The notes beneath the pieces were generated by a model. It was not told the DNA's origin, did no database searches, and was given only the letters and a program-made list of their open reading frames with translations. A stretch of 64,000 nucleotides of DNA. Origin: Methylophilus sp. DW102. Its GTDB lineage: Bacteria; Pseudomonadota; Gammaproteobacteria; Burkholderiales; Methylophilaceae. Shown one piece after another: positions 35,441-45,545 of the stretch. The position numbers and the translations under genes are program-made. The stretch covers positions 372,001-436,000 of the forward strand of contig NZ_AP029023.1 in assembly GCF_037076555.1 (NCBI RefSeq), read 5' to 3'. Position 1 is the first letter of the stretch. The number at the start of each line of letters is the position of its first letter.

Positions 35441-35478
35441 GCTCTAAGTCATTGTCTTTAAAAGAGATTTTTTCACCC

Positions 35479-35505
35479 AAAGTGCTTGCCAAGCACTTTT
35501 TTTTT
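35479..35505 (+). terminator. Strong terminator in the dcw leader, overlapping the mraZ -35 box
   Basis: AAAGTGCTT (35479-35487) and AAGCACTTT (35491-35499) form a 9-bp stem with a GCC loop, followed by a run of T from 35497 to 35505. The nearest plus-strand gene upstream ends at 33293, beyond two minus-strand genes, so this terminator has no obvious protein-coding client. Confidence 0.8.
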
Positions 35506-35514
35506 ATCTATAGT
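35486..35514 (+). promoter_or_regulatory. Sigma70 promoter of the dcw cluster (mraZ)
   Basis: TTGCCA (35486-35491) and TATAGT (35509-35514) are 17 bp apart. The -35 box lies inside the terminator hairpin. Transcription would start near 35521, about 74 bases before the mraZ ATG. Confidence 0.65.
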
Positions 35515-35520
35515 GTGCAA

Positions 35521-35550
35521 AAGGGTGATTTTGTGTTGAATTGTGGGAAA
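35521..35550 (+). promoter_or_regulatory. Candidate MraZ operator (10-bp phased repeats)
   Basis: Three successive 10-bp blocks read aaGGGtgatt, ttGTGttgaa and ttGTGggaaa, with G-rich triplets in phase. MraZ of E. coli binds TGGGN repeats spaced by five bases (10-bp period) in front of its own gene. Here the last block fits well and the others loosely. It begins at the predicted transcription start, suiting autorepression. Confidence 0.45.
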
Positions 35551-35594
35551 TTATTCCTTTTTTCAACAAGAAATAGGGTTAAGGATCAAAATTG

Positions 35595-36041
35595 ATGTTT
35601 CGCGGGGCGGTACAGTTGAGTTTGGATGCGAAGGGGCGGCTAAGTGTGCCGGCCAAGCATCGTGACGCCCTGACGGCCGGTGGGCAGGGGGAGGTTGTGC
35701 TGACCGCGCATCCGCACCGTTGCCTGATTTTGTATCCCAAAGCAGCTTGGGAGCCGATTGAGACCAAGCTGACCAGTTTGTCCAGTTTTAATCCTCAAAC
35801 CAGTGGTATTCAGCGCATGATCGTCGGTCAGGCAGATGTGATGCATCTGGATTCTGCGGGCCGCTTGCTGGTGAATGCTGTACTGCGCAAATTTGCCAAG
35901 CTCGACAAGGAGGTGATGATGGTCGGGCAGGGTAGTCATTTTGAATTGTGGGATCTGGCCGCATGGGATCAGCAGCTGGAAAGCCTGATGGCGGCGGATC
36001 AATTACAGATTCCACAAGAACTCGAAGGATTCTCGCTATGA
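35595..36041 (+). CDS. mraZ: Transcriptional regulator MraZ
   Basis: A 148-residue protein with two SpoVT/AbrB-like DNA-binding repeats (about 1-55 and 77-125). [20 protein letters not shown] is the first MraZ box and [19 protein letters not shown] the second. It represses the dcw promoter in E. coli. The ATG at 35595 follows AAGGA by nine bases. Its stop overlaps the rsmH ATG (ATGA). First gene of the cell-wall/division cluster. Confidence 0.96.
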   Translation: MFRGAVQLSLDAKGRLSVPAKHRDALTAGGQGEVVLTAHPHRCLILYPKAAWEPIETKLTSLSSFNPQTSGIQRMIVGQADVMHLDSAGRLLVNAVLRKFAKLDKEVMMVGQGSHFELWDLAAWDQQLESLMAADQLQIPQELEGFSL

Positions 36042-37027
36042 CGCGGGGCGCGAAGTCAGCGCCCGCGTCCTTGACGGAAACGTCAGTGTCACCAGCCGCC
36101 GCCAGTCATATCACCGTGTTGTTGCATGAGGCGGTGGACGCCTTGAATGTGCGGGCGGATGGCGTGTATGTGGACGGGACGTTTGGCCGTGGCGGACATA
36201 GTCGCCGCATTCTTTCCCAACTGGGTAGTGAAGGCCGTTTGATCGCACTGGACCGTGATCTGGCGGCTGTTGCGCATGGGCAGGCGATTGCCGATGCGCG
36301 TTTTAGCATGGTGCATGCGCATTTTTCCTCCATGGCGGAGGTGCTTGAGTCATTGGGTGTGCAGGCAGTGGATGGCATTTTGCTTGATCTGGGGATTTCG
36401 TCGCCACAGATTGATGAGGGTGAGCGTGGTTTCAGTTTCCGTTTTGACGGGCCGCTGGACATGCGGATGGATCAAAGCCGCGGCAAGACTGCGGCACAGT
36501 GGCTGGCTGAAATGCCAGAAAAACAATTGGTGGAGGTGATTAAAGATTATGGTGAAGAACGGTTTGCTAAGCAGGTTGCAAGGGCGCTTGTTAAAGAGCG
36601 CGAAGATGGGCATGCCATCACCACTACAGGACAACTTGCCAAGATCGTGGCAGGCGCCATCCCCAAGAATGAGCCGGGCCAGAACCCTGCAACGCGCACA
36701 TTTCAGGCTTTACGGATTTTCGTCAATCAAGAGCTTGAGGAACTCTCGCTAGTGTTGCCGGATTGCTTACGTTTGTTGCGCCCGCAAGGCCGTCTGGCGG
36801 TGATCAGCTTCCATTCGCTGGAAGATCGCATCGTCAAACGCTTTATTCAGTCGGAAGCAGATCGCGACAACCTGCCCGCAGGCTTGCCTATACGCGCCAA
36901 GGACTTGCCACAACCGCGCATGATGCCCGTGGGCAAGGCGATCAAGCCAAGCAAGGCTGAAGTGGCAGCAAATGTACGTTCACGCAGCGCGGTTTTGCGC
37001 GTGGCTGAACGCACCACGGTGCAGTAG
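36038..37027 (+). CDS. rsmH: 16S rRNA N4-methyltransferase RsmH (MraW)
   Basis: A 329-residue SAM-dependent methyltransferase acting on C1402 of 16S rRNA, the same nucleotide as RsmI encoded at 27104. The SAM motif is [15 protein letters not shown], and [15 protein letters not shown] and [15 protein letters not shown] are family signatures. The ATG at 36038 (GAAGGA upstream) gives an Ala/Ser-rich N-terminal extension of about 23 residues before [11 protein letters not shown] that E. coli RsmH lacks. Confidence 0.96.
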   Translation: MTRGAKSAPASLTETSVSPAAASHITVLLHEAVDALNVRADGVYVDGTFGRGGHSRRILSQLGSEGRLIALDRDLAAVAHGQAIADARFSMVHAHFSSMAEVLESLGVQAVDGILLDLGISSPQIDEGERGFSFRFDGPLDMRMDQSRGKTAAQWLAEMPEKQLVEVIKDYGEERFAKQVARALVKEREDGHAITTTGQLAKIVAGAIPKNEPGQNPATRTFQALRIFVNQELEELSLVLPDCLRLLRPQGRLAVISFHSLEDRIVKRFIQSEADRDNLPAGLPIRAKDLPQPRMMPVGKAIKPSKAEVAANVRSRSAVLRVAERTTVQ

Positions 37028-37063
37028 TTAAATGATGCCATCGTTTGAACAAGGCTTAGACCA

Positions 37064-37342
37064 GTGATCCGGCTCAATTTGATTTTGTTTGCATTGACGA
37101 TTGCGATGGCGCTGGGTGTGGTCACGGCCCAATACAAGGCGCGCAAACTGTATTTTGAGCTGGACCGGCAAGAAATGCTGACCAAACAGTACATGACCGA
37201 GTATGACCAGTTGCAAATTGAGCAGAGCACCTGGGCCATGCATTCGCGCCTGGAAGATTTTGCGACCACCCGCTTGCATATGCATAGCCCGAGCATGCAG
37301 CAAACGCAGGTCATTCTGCTGGATGCGCCAGCGGCGCCCTGA
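37064..37342 (+). CDS. ftsL: Cell division protein FtsL
   Basis: A 92-residue bitopic membrane protein with a short cytoplasmic N terminus, one helix (about residues 4-22), then a periplasmic coiled coil (ARKLYFELDRQEMLTKQY). It joins FtsQ and FtsB in activating FtsWI. The start is GTG at 37064 with AAGG upstream. The position between rsmH and ftsI fits the cluster order, which supports the call despite low sequence conservation. Confidence 0.92.
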   Translation: MIRLNLILFALTIAMALGVVTAQYKARKLYFELDRQEMLTKQYMTEYDQLQIEQSTWAMHSRLEDFATTRLHMHSPSMQQTQVILLDAPAAP

Positions 37343-37367
37343 GTCCGCGTGACGAGGATCAACAGTC

Positions 37368-39095
37368 ATGTTGCTTAAGGAAAGCCAACACAAGCTGGTC
37401 AAGCTGCCGGCCTGGCGCAGAAGAACGCTGCTGGTCTTGCTGCTATTGAGTTTTGTCCTGTTGCTGGGGCGCGGGTTTTACCTGCAAACCTTGCACAAGG
37501 ATTACCTGATTAAAAAGGGTGAGGCGTTTTCGCGGCGCAAAGTGGTGTTGATGCCACATCGCGGCAAGATTTATGACCGTAACTTCAAGCCATTGGCGAT
37601 CAGCTTGCCAGTGGAGTCGGTATGGGCTAACCCGACCGACGTACAGTTTACCGCGGCGCAGCTTAAGCAAATGGCGAAATTGCTGGAGATGCCGCCCAAA
37701 GAGCTGCAACAGAAGTTGCAGAAAAAGAAAAAAGAATTTGTGTATATCAAACGGAGAGTGGCGCCCGATGTGGCAAAACAGGTGATGGCGATGAAAGTGC
37801 CCGGCGTATTCAGTCAAAAAGAATACAAACGCTTCTACCCAGCGGCAGAAGTGGCGGCGCATATCGTCGGTTTCACGGGCGTGGATGACACCGGCGTAGA
37901 GGGCATGGAGCTCTATCGCAACAATGTTCTGTCTGGTACACCCGGCAAGCGTGACTTTGTGCGTGACCGCAAGGGCCATGTTGTCGAGGATCTGGTCGCG
38001 GTCAAACTGCCGCATGATGGTCAGGATCTGGTACTCAGCATAGACCGCACCGTGCAATATGTGGTGCACCGCGAGTTGTCGCGTGCGGTTGAGAAACACA
38101 AAGCCAAGGCGGCCGCAGCGGTGGTGCTGGATGCTAAAACCGGCGAGGTGCTGGCCTTGGTCAATATCCCGACCTATAACCCGAACAATCCGGTCAATGT
38201 CGCCAGCAAGCTGCGCAACTCGGCCATCGTCAATATTTTTGAACCGGGCTCGACCATGAAGCCGGTCACTGCGGCGGCAGCCATGGAGTTTGGTCCTTAC
38301 CAGCCCGATACCAAAATCCAGACTGCCCCCGGCTTTTTGCGTATTGGGACCGCCACCATTCACGATGCCCACCCGAATCAGGTATTGACGGTGTCACAGG
38401 TGATCCAGAAGTCCTCCAACGTTGGTTCGGCCAAAATGGCGCTCGATTTAAACCGCGAGCAATTGTGGAACACCTATGTGCAACTCGGCTTTGGCTCACC
38501 TACCAAAATCGGGTTCCCGGGTGAGGCCTCTGGCAAGGTGCGTGATTACAAGACCTGGCGTCCGATTGAGCAGGCCACCATGTCTTACGGGCACGGTATC
38601 AGCGTGACCTTGTTGCAGTTGGCGCGTGCTTATACCGTGTTTGCCAACGAGGGCGAATTGCTGCCGGTGACACTGAATAAACTTTCCGAGCCACCTGTTG
38701 GGCGTCAGGTGTTTTCAGCCAAAGTGGCCAATTCGGTCAAGGACATGCTGGAACTGGTCGTGCAGCCTGGTGGCACCGCGATCAAGGCGCAAGTCACCGG
38801 TTACCGCGTGGCGGGTAAAACCGGCACGGCGCACAAACTCGGTGACCATGGCTATGAGCACGACAAATATGTGGGTTCGTTTGTTGGCATGGTGCCCGCC
38901 TCTAATCCGCGCCTGATTATGGCGGTGATGATAGACGAACCGAGCAATGGCGAATACTACGGTGGTAGTGTGGCGGCGCCGGTGTTTAGCGCGGTGATGA
39001 ATGATGTGTTGCGCATGCTGGTGATCCCGCAAGACGGCAATGCGCTGCCTGTGACGCCGCCTGCAGATGCGGCTGAAGTCAAGGAGGCGATGTGA
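37368..39095 (+). CDS. ftsI: Septal peptidoglycan transpeptidase FtsI (PBP3)
   Basis: A 575-residue class B penicillin-binding protein. Membrane anchor at about 20-40, pedestal domain, then the transpeptidase with catalytic Ser in EPGSTMKP (near residue 295), SSN in QKSSNVGS (near 350), and KTG in AGKTGTAHK (near 485). It crosslinks peptidoglycan at the septum. GAGGA precedes the ATG. Its stop overlaps the murE start (GTGA). Confidence 0.97.
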   Translation: MLLKESQHKLVKLPAWRRRTLLVLLLLSFVLLLGRGFYLQTLHKDYLIKKGEAFSRRKVVLMPHRGKIYDRNFKPLAISLPVESVWANPTDVQFTAAQLKQMAKLLEMPPKELQQKLQKKKKEFVYIKRRVAPDVAKQVMAMKVPGVFSQKEYKRFYPAAEVAAHIVGFTGVDDTGVEGMELYRNNVLSGTPGKRDFVRDRKGHVVEDLVAVKLPHDGQDLVLSIDRTVQYVVHRELSRAVEKHKAKAAAAVVLDAKTGEVLALVNIPTYNPNNPVNVASKLRNSAIVNIFEPGSTMKPVTAAAAMEFGPYQPDTKIQTAPGFLRIGTATIHDAHPNQVLTVSQVIQKSSNVGSAKMALDLNREQLWNTYVQLGFGSPTKIGFPGEASGKVRDYKTWRPIEQATMSYGHGISVTLLQLARAYTVFANEGELLPVTLNKLSEPPVGRQVFSAKVANSVKDMLELVVQPGGTAIKAQVTGYRVAGKTGTAHKLGDHGYEHDKYVGSFVGMVPASNPRLIMAVMIDEPSNGEYYGGSVAAPVFSAVMNDVLRMLVIPQDGNALPVTPPADAAEVKEAM

Positions 39096-40522
39096 GTAAA
39101 TACATTATTCCTGCGCCCGTCCATGGCATCACGGCAGATAGCCGCAAGGTGGAAAAGCATGGCTTGTTCCTCGCTTATCCTGGTCAGCACAGCGATGGCC
39201 GCGATTACATCGCCGATGCCATTGCCAAAGGTGTGAATACTGTGATCTGGGATAGTGAGGGCTTTGACTGGAACCCTGACTGGCAAGTCCACAATATTGC
39301 CATTCCCGAGCTGAAATATCAGGTGGGCCATATCGCCAGCCAGTTTTACAAAAATCCATCCGAGCAGTTGTGGTGTGTGGGTGTCACCGGTACTAACGGC
39401 AAAACCACGGTCACGCATTGGCTGGCGCAGGCTTACCGCTTTTTGCAGCGGCAGTCAGCTGTGATTGGCACACTGGGTAATGGCGTGCTCGAAGACTTGC
39501 AGCCTACGCAAAACACTACCCCGGGCCCGGTAGAGTTGCAAAACATGCTGGCCAACTTTGTGTTGGATCAGGTGCAGATGGTGGCGATGGAAGTGTCTTC
39601 GCATGGCCTGGATCAGGGGCGTGTGAATGGGGTGGCCTTTGATGTGGCTGTATTCACTAACCTGACGCGTGATCATCTGGATTACCACCTGACCATGGAG
39701 GCTTATCAGGCTGCAAAACGCAAATTGTTTGACTGGCAGACCCTGTCAGCCGCGGTCATCAATCTGGATGATGCCTTTGGTGCCAGCTTGATTGCCGAAC
39801 TGCGCAAGCAGGGTAAAACCGTGCTCAGTTATGGTTTGCAACCAGAAGCAGATATATGTGCCACGGCCGTGACCATGCATGCAACCGGTTTTGAAATCAA
39901 GGTGCGTACACCGCATGGCATTGGCGAAGTGCAATTGCACGCGCTGGGCCAATTCAATGTGTATAACGCATTGGCGGTACTGGGCAGCCTGCTGGCCAAC
40001 CAGGTAGCCTTGCCTGCCGCCTTGCAGGCGGTGTCGGGGCTGGTGCCGGTGGCTGGCCGCATGCAGATGTTTGGTGGTGGCGACCTGCCGCTGGTGGTGG
40101 TGGATTATGCCCATACGCCAGACGCGCTGGAGAAAGCCCTGCATACCTTGCGCATGCAAACCCGCGGCAAGCTGACTTGTGTATTTGGCTGTGGCGGTGA
40201 CCGTGACAGTGGTAAGCGCAGTGAAATGGGGCGCATTGCTGATGAATTGGCCGATCTGGTGTTGATGACCAATGACAATCCGCGCAGTGAGAATCCCTAC
40301 GCCATTATTGCGGCGATTGCCGAGGGTATGCGCCGTGAAGCCGCGGTCGAGACTGACCGTGCCAAGGCGATTGCATTGGCGGTTAGCCAGGCGGGCAAAG
40401 GCGACGTGGTGTTGGTGGCTGGCAAGGGGCATGAGGATTATCAGGAAATCCAGGGCATCCGCTATCCGTTCAGTGATGCGGAGTGGGTACAAAGCGCATT
40501 GAAGAAAAAGGTGAACGCATGA
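39092..40522 (+). CDS. murE: UDP-MurNAc-tripeptide ligase MurE (meso-diaminopimelate adding)
   Basis: A 476-residue Mur ligase. ATP-binding TGTNGKTTVTHW is near residue 95. The DNPRSENP motif near residue 390 marks meso-diaminopimelate rather than lysine specificity. GTG start at 39092 overlaps the ftsI stop and follows a strong AAGGAGG. Its stop overlaps the murF ATG. Confidence 0.97.
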   Translation: MSKYIIPAPVHGITADSRKVEKHGLFLAYPGQHSDGRDYIADAIAKGVNTVIWDSEGFDWNPDWQVHNIAIPELKYQVGHIASQFYKNPSEQLWCVGVTGTNGKTTVTHWLAQAYRFLQRQSAVIGTLGNGVLEDLQPTQNTTPGPVELQNMLANFVLDQVQMVAMEVSSHGLDQGRVNGVAFDVAVFTNLTRDHLDYHLTMEAYQAAKRKLFDWQTLSAAVINLDDAFGASLIAELRKQGKTVLSYGLQPEADICATAVTMHATGFEIKVRTPHGIGEVQLHALGQFNVYNALAVLGSLLANQVALPAALQAVSGLVPVAGRMQMFGGGDLPLVVVDYAHTPDALEKALHTLRMQTRGKLTCVFGCGGDRDSGKRSEMGRIADELADLVLMTNDNPRSENPYAIIAAIAEGMRREAAVETDRAKAIALAVSQAGKGDVVLVAGKGHEDYQEIQGIRYPFSDAEWVQSALKKKVNA

Positions 40523-41883
40523 TTGCGCTGAAAACCATCGCCGAGGTATTGCAAAGCACTTTGCTGGGCAACGACGTCACAGTGACTTCGGTAGATACCG
40601 ACAGTCGCCGCGTACTGCCCGGGCAATTGTTTGTGGCCTTGCCGGGTGAGAAATTTGACGGCCATGACTTTTTGCCGCAGGTGGCTGCGCAAGGCGCGGT
40701 GGCTGCGCTGATCAGCAAGCCCGTAGAGACCGATTTGCCTGCCGTGCTGGTGAAAGATACGCGCCTGGCGTTAGGTCAATTGGCTAGCTGGTGGCGCCAG
40801 CAATTGGCATTGCCATTGATTGCGGTCACCGGCAGTAACGGCAAAACCACCAGCAAAGAAATGATTGCCACGATTATGCAAGTGCATGTCGGCGGCACCG
40901 ATCTGGTGTTGGCCACCGCCGGTAACTTTAATAACGATATCGGCATGCCGCTGACCCTGTTGCGTTTGCGCGCAACGCACCGGTGCGCCGTGATCGAGAT
41001 GGGCATGAATCATCTCGGTGAGATTGATTACCTGACGCGTCTGGCGCGGCCAAATGTGGCGGTCATCAATAATGCGGGCACTGCGCACATTGGTGAACTG
41101 GGGTCGCGGGAAAACATTGCCAAGGCCAAGGGTGAAATTTTTGCCGGATTGGCTGCGGACGGGGTCGCCGTGATCAATGCCGATAGCGACTTTGCCGATT
41201 ACTGGCGCGGCTTGAATCCTGCGCGCCGGGTGTTGAGCTTTGGCATGCAGCAGGCGGCCGATGTGCAGGGTGAAATGCTGGCTGGTGACAGTCAGTTCAA
41301 GCTTAGCTTTCAAGATGAGTCTGTCGAGGTCACGCTGGCCGTGCCAGGTGCTCACAACGTGATGAACGCACTTGCCGCTGCTGCGAGCTGTCTGGCCGCG
41401 GGTGTCAGTCTGACCGAAGTGGCGCAAGGCTTGGCCCGGTTTGCAGGCGTCAAGGGCCGTTTGCAACAAAAAACCGCGGCCTGTGGTGCGCGCCTGATTG
41501 ATGACACTTATAACGCGAATCCGGATTCGATGAAGGCGGCGCTCGATGTGCTCAGCAGCCTGGGCGCGAATAGCGTGTTTGTGATGGGCGACATGGGCGA
41601 ACTCGGCGCGGATGCTGAGGCCATGCACGCACAGATTGGCCGCTATGCCAAAGACCGGGGCATACGTCAGTTTTATGCACTGGGCACCCTGACTAAAGCC
41701 GCTGCGCAGGCGTTTGGGCCGCAGGCACAACATTTTGAGTCATTGCCCAGCCTGGTCGAGGCCTTAAATCAGGCGGTGACTGCGCAAGACATCGTATTGG
41801 TCAAAGGGTCACGCTTCATGCAAATGGAGCGCGTGGTACAGGCGTTGGTTGAGGCGCAAGCCACTGAACAGGTGGGGAAATAG
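40519..41883 (+). CDS. murF: UDP-MurNAc-pentapeptide ligase MurF
   Basis: A 454-residue ligase adding D-Ala-D-Ala. [17 protein letters not shown] at the N-terminal domain, ATP loop [13 protein letters not shown] near residue 105, and the [15 protein letters not shown] segment are family features. The ATG at 40519 (AAGGTG upstream) overlaps the murE stop by four bases; the longer in-frame extension upstream lies in murE and is rejected. Confidence 0.97.
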   Translation: MIALKTIAEVLQSTLLGNDVTVTSVDTDSRRVLPGQLFVALPGEKFDGHDFLPQVAAQGAVAALISKPVETDLPAVLVKDTRLALGQLASWWRQQLALPLIAVTGSNGKTTSKEMIATIMQVHVGGTDLVLATAGNFNNDIGMPLTLLRLRATHRCAVIEMGMNHLGEIDYLTRLARPNVAVINNAGTAHIGELGSRENIAKAKGEIFAGLAADGVAVINADSDFADYWRGLNPARRVLSFGMQQAADVQGEMLAGDSQFKLSFQDESVEVTLAVPGAHNVMNALAAAASCLAAGVSLTEVAQGLARFAGVKGRLQQKTAACGARLIDDTYNANPDSMKAALDVLSSLGANSVFVMGDMGELGADAEAMHAQIGRYAKDRGIRQFYALGTLTKAAAQAFGPQAQHFESLPSLVEALNQAVTAQDIVLVKGSRFMQMERVVQALVEAQATEQVGK

Positions 41884-41891
41884 GGAAGAGT

Positions 41892-42995
41892 ATGTTACTA
41901 GAACTAACAAAATGGCTGGCTTCGGATGTGCATGGGTTTCATGTATTCAACTACATCACCTTCAGGGCCGTGCTGGCGACACTGACGGCCTTGGCGATTT
42001 CATTCCTGGTCGGCCCGGCCATGATACGCAAGCTGACCGAATACAAAGTCGGTCAGGCGGTGCGTGATGATGGTCCACAAACCCATCTGGTAAAAGCCGG
42101 CACCCCGACCATGGGCGGCGCATTGATTCTGGTCGCCATCGCCGTGTCTACCTTGCTCTGGGGCAATTTGCATAACCGCTTTATCTGGGTGGTGTTGATC
42201 ACTACCTTGGGTTTTGGTGCGGTTGGCTGGGTCGATGACTACCGTAAAGTGGTCTTTAAAAATCCCAAGGGCCTGTCTGCCAAAGAAAAATATTTCTGGC
42301 AAAGCCTGATCGGTTTTGGCGTGGCAGGCTTTCTGTACGCGACCTCCAGCACCCCTGTAGAAACCACACTGATTGTGCCTTTCTTCAAGCACCTGGTGTT
42401 TCCGCTGAGTGCCACCGGTTTTATTGTGCTGACCTACCTGGTGATTGTCGGTAGCAGCAATGCCGTCAACCTGACCGACGGTCTCGATGGTCTGGCGACC
42501 TTGCCTACTGTGATGGTGGGTAGTGCGCTGGCGATTTTCTCGTATGTTGCCGGGCATGCCGTGTTTTCAAAATACCTGGGGATTCCATATGTGGCTGGCG
42601 CCAGCGAGTTGATGGTGTTCTGCGCGGCAATGGCTGGTGCGGGCTTGGGCTTTTTGTGGTTTAACGCTTATCCGGCTGAAGTGTTCATGGGCGATGTCGG
42701 CGCATTGGCGCTGGGCGCGGCCCTGGGCGTGGTCGCCGTGATTGTACGTCAGGAAATCGTGCTGTTCATCATGGGCGGCGTGTTCGTGATTGAGACTTTC
42801 TCGGTGGCCGCGCAAGTGCTGTATTTCAAATACACCAAAAAAATGACTGGGACCGGCAAACGCATCTTTTTGATGGCGCCTTTGCATCACCACTACGAAC
42901 AAAAGGGCTGGAAAGAGACACAGGTCGTCGTGCGTTTCTGGATCATTACCATGATGCTGGTGCTGGTGGGATTATCCACCCTGAAATTGAGATAA
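41892..42995 (+). CDS. mraY: Phospho-MurNAc-pentapeptide transferase MraY
   Basis: A 367-residue membrane enzyme with ten helices that makes lipid [14 protein letters not shown], the catalytic VDDYRK and [11 protein letters not shown]sp-rich motifs, and [10 protein letters not shown] near residue 315 are all present. It starts eight bases after murF with GGAAG upstream. Confidence 0.97.
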   Translation: MLLELTKWLASDVHGFHVFNYITFRAVLATLTALAISFLVGPAMIRKLTEYKVGQAVRDDGPQTHLVKAGTPTMGGALILVAIAVSTLLWGNLHNRFIWVVLITTLGFGAVGWVDDYRKVVFKNPKGLSAKEKYFWQSLIGFGVAGFLYATSSTPVETTLIVPFFKHLVFPLSATGFIVLTYLVIVGSSNAVNLTDGLDGLATLPTVMVGSALAIFSYVAGHAVFSKYLGIPYVAGASELMVFCAAMAGAGLGFLWFNAYPAEVFMGDVGALALGAALGVVAVIVRQEIVLFIMGGVFVIETFSVAAQVLYFKYTKKMTGTGKRIFLMAPLHHHYEQKGWKETQVVVRFWIITMMLVLVGLSTLKLR

Positions 42996-43023
42996 GACGA
43001 AAACGTCATTGTCAGGCAAACAC

Positions 43024-44394
43024 ATGAAAAAAAACTTCGAACACCAACGCATTGCTGTCCTGGGACTGGGTGATACCGGCTTCTCGGCGTTGCGCTGGCT
43101 GCGTGGTATGGGCGCAGAAGTGGTGATGTTTGACTCACGCCCGCATCCGTCAGGCCTGGATCGCCTGCAAGAAGAATTTCCTGAGGTCGAATACCATCTT
43201 GGACCTTTTAATAGCAGCTTGCTGGCGGCGATGGATTTGATTGTGGCCAGCCCGGGTGTGGCACTGAAAGAGCCTGTATTGGCCGATCTGATGGCACAAG
43301 GCAAAGCCGTGGTCGGTGATGTCGAGCTGTTTGCGCGCTTCCGTGCGCCTTATGCCAAGGTGATTGCCATCACCGGCTCCAACGGCAAAACCACCGTGAC
43401 CTCGCTGGTGGGCGAAATCTGCAAACAGGCCGGTCTCAATACTATTGTGGCTGGCAATATCGGTTTGCCCGTGCTGGATACGCTGCACATGCCCGCGCCA
43501 GACGTTTATGTGCTGGAGCTGTCCAGTTTTCAGCTGGAAACCACGCACAGCCTGGAGATTGATGTTGCCACGGTGCTCAATCTGTCCGAGGACCATATGG
43601 ATAGATACGACAGCATGACCGATTATGCGCAGGCTAAGGCCCGTATCTACCAGCATGCCCGCATTGCCGTGGTAAACCGAGATGATCCTGCCAGCATGGC
43701 ATTGGCCGGTGCCTTACCGCAGATTTCATTCGGCGTGAACCCGGCCCCTAGCATCAATGATTATGGCCTCAATGACGCAGGCTGGCTGTGCGCAGGTAAT
43801 CGTCACTATATTGAAGCCGATACCCTGCAGATTCGCGGCAAACACAATATTGCCAATGCCCTGGCTGCCATTGCGCTGGCACAGGCTATCGGCATAGACA
43901 AGGTTTCCATCCTGCATACCGTGCAGTCGTTTGCCGGCTTGCCACACCGCGTGGAGTGGGTGGCCAATATTGAGGATGTCGACTTTTATGATGACTCCAA
44001 AGGCACCAATGTCGGCGCGACCTGCGCTGCCATCAGCGGCATGCTCAAACAGGGCAAACCACAAAAAGTGGTGCTGATTGCGGGCGGCGACGGCAAGGGC
44101 CAGGACTTTAATCCCTTGCGTGATGCCGTGTTGCACCATGCACGCGCTGTGGTGTTGATCGGCCGTGATGGTCCCAAAATTCAACAGGTCTTGCAGCACT
44201 TGCAATTGCCTGTGGTCGATGCCGTTGATCTAACTGCGGCAGTGCATATTGCTAAAACGCTGGCTGAGGCGGGCGATGCGGTCTTGCTGTCCCCTGCCTG
44301 CGCCAGTTTTGATATGTTCCGCAACTACGAACACCGCGCACAGGTATTTGTCGAGGCTGTGAAAGCCATGGAGGCCGCATGCTTGGGCCGTTGA
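43024..44394 (+). CDS. murD: UDP-MurNAc-L-alanine:D-glutamate ligase MurD
   Basis: A 456-residue ligase. N-terminal Rossmann [19 protein letters not shown] loop [15 protein letters not shown] near residue 118, and [11 protein letters not shown] near 325. The ATG at 43024 is preferred to an in-frame TTG at 43009. Its 3' end overlaps ftsW by 16 bases. Confidence 0.97.
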   Translation: MKKNFEHQRIAVLGLGDTGFSALRWLRGMGAEVVMFDSRPHPSGLDRLQEEFPEVEYHLGPFNSSLLAAMDLIVASPGVALKEPVLADLMAQGKAVVGDVELFARFRAPYAKVIAITGSNGKTTVTSLVGEICKQAGLNTIVAGNIGLPVLDTLHMPAPDVYVLELSSFQLETTHSLEIDVATVLNLSEDHMDRYDSMTDYAQAKARIYQHARIAVVNRDDPASMALAGALPQISFGVNPAPSINDYGLNDAGWLCAGNRHYIEADTLQIRGKHNIANALAAIALAQAIGIDKVSILHTVQSFAGLPHRVEWVANIEDVDFYDDSKGTNVGATCAAISGMLKQGKPQKVVLIAGGDGKGQDFNPLRDAVLHHARAVVLIGRDGPKIQQVLQHLQLPVVDAVDLTAAVHIAKTLAEAGDAVLLSPACASFDMFRNYEHRAQVFVEAVKAMEAACLGR

Positions 44395-45545
44395 TGATGT
44401 CGCGTGAGCGCTATAACTCGCCCAGCTATGATCAGTCGCTGGTGTGGGTGGTGTTGTCACTGCTGGCGTTTGGCATGGTCATGGTGTATTCGGCCTCCAT
44501 CGCCTACGCCGACTCAAGCAAGATGTTTGGCCATAACAGCACCTACTTCCTGGTGCGCCAGGCTTTGTATATTTCAGTCGGCTTGGGGGCAGCCATCGTG
44601 GTGTTTCAAGTGCCCATGGCCTGGTGGCAAAAGATGTCGCCCTACCTGTTTATTGCCGGCATTGTGCTGCTGATTCTGGTGTTGATCCCCGGCATCGGCA
44701 AAGTGGTCAATGGCAGCCGCCGCTGGATTTCCCTGTTGATCATGAATCTGCAGCCTTCAGAACTCATGAAGCTGTTTATTGCCATGTACGCCTCCGACTA
44801 TGCCGTGCGCAAGGCTAGCAGCATGCACAGCTTTAAAAAAGGCTTTTTACCCATGCTGGGTGTGATGGTGTTTGTCGGCGTGCTGCTGTTGAAAGAGCCT
44901 GATTTTGGCGCGTTTGCTGTCACGGCCTCGATTGCGTTTTCCATCATGTGGCTGGGGGGCGTCAATCTCAAGGTGTTTCTGGCCATGCTGGGCGCCTTGC
45001 CATTGGCGGTGATTGGTCTGGTGGTGATGGAACCCTATCGTCTGGAGCGCATGAAAGGCTTTTTGAATCCGTTTGATGATCCATTTGATACCGGTTATCA
45101 GTTATCGCATGCCCTGATCGCGTTTGGTCGGGGTGAGTTTTGGGGGGTGGGTCTGGGCGGCAGTGTGGAAAAACTGCTCTATCTGCCAGAGGCACATACT
45201 GACTTTTTACTGGCCGTGGTGGCGGAAGAGTTGGGCTATGTCGGTGTGCTGGTCGTGGTCTTGCTGTTTGCCTGGCTGGTGATCCGCGCCTTTAGCATTG
45301 CCAAAGAAGCCGTTGCCAATGAGCGTTATTACTCGGCCTTGCTGGCACAAGGGATTGGCGTCTGGATGGGCGTGCAGGGTTTTATCAATATGGGCGTGAA
45401 TATGGGCCTGTTGCCCACCAAAGGCCTGACTTTGCCACTTTTGTCTTACGGTGGTAGCGGCATATTGGCTAACTGCATCGCTTTATCGGTGTTGCTGCGC
45501 ATTGACTTCGAGAACAGACGTCTGCAGAAAGGCTTGCAGTCATGA
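44379..45545 (+). CDS. ftsW: Septal peptidoglycan polymerase FtsW
   Basis: A 388-residue SEDS-family glycosyltransferase with about ten helices. [10 protein letters not shown] in the first helix region, GSRRWISL, the catalytic Asp in KEPDFGAF, and [10 protein letters not shown] near the C terminus are family signatures. The ATG at 44379 has GGAGG five bases upstream, which supports it over later ATGs at 44394 and 44397; this gives a 16-base overlap with murD. It works with FtsI. Confidence 0.96.
   Translation: MLGPLMMSRERYNSPSYDQSLVWVVLSLLAFGMVMVYSASIAYADSSKMFGHNSTYFLVRQALYISVGLGAAIVVFQVPMAWWQKMSPYLFIAGIVLLILVLIPGIGKVVNGSRRWISLLIMNLQPSELMKLFIAMYASDYAVRKASSMHSFKKGFLPMLGVMVFVGVLLLKEPDFGAFAVTASIAFSIMWLGGVNLKVFLAMLGALPLAVIGLVVMEPYRLERMKGFLNPFDDPFDTGYQLSHALIAFGRGEFWGVGLGGSVEKLLYLPEAHTDFLLAVVAEELGYVGVLVVVLLFAWLVIRAFSIAKEAVANERYYSALLAQGIGVWMGVQGFINMGVNMGLLPTKGLTLPLLSYGGSGILANCIALSVLLRIDFENRRLQKGLQS

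Noticed and set aside
37443..38372. 309-codon minus-strand open frame opposite ftsI
   Set aside because: Overlaps an unmistakable FtsI; composition is His/Gln-rich with no domain.
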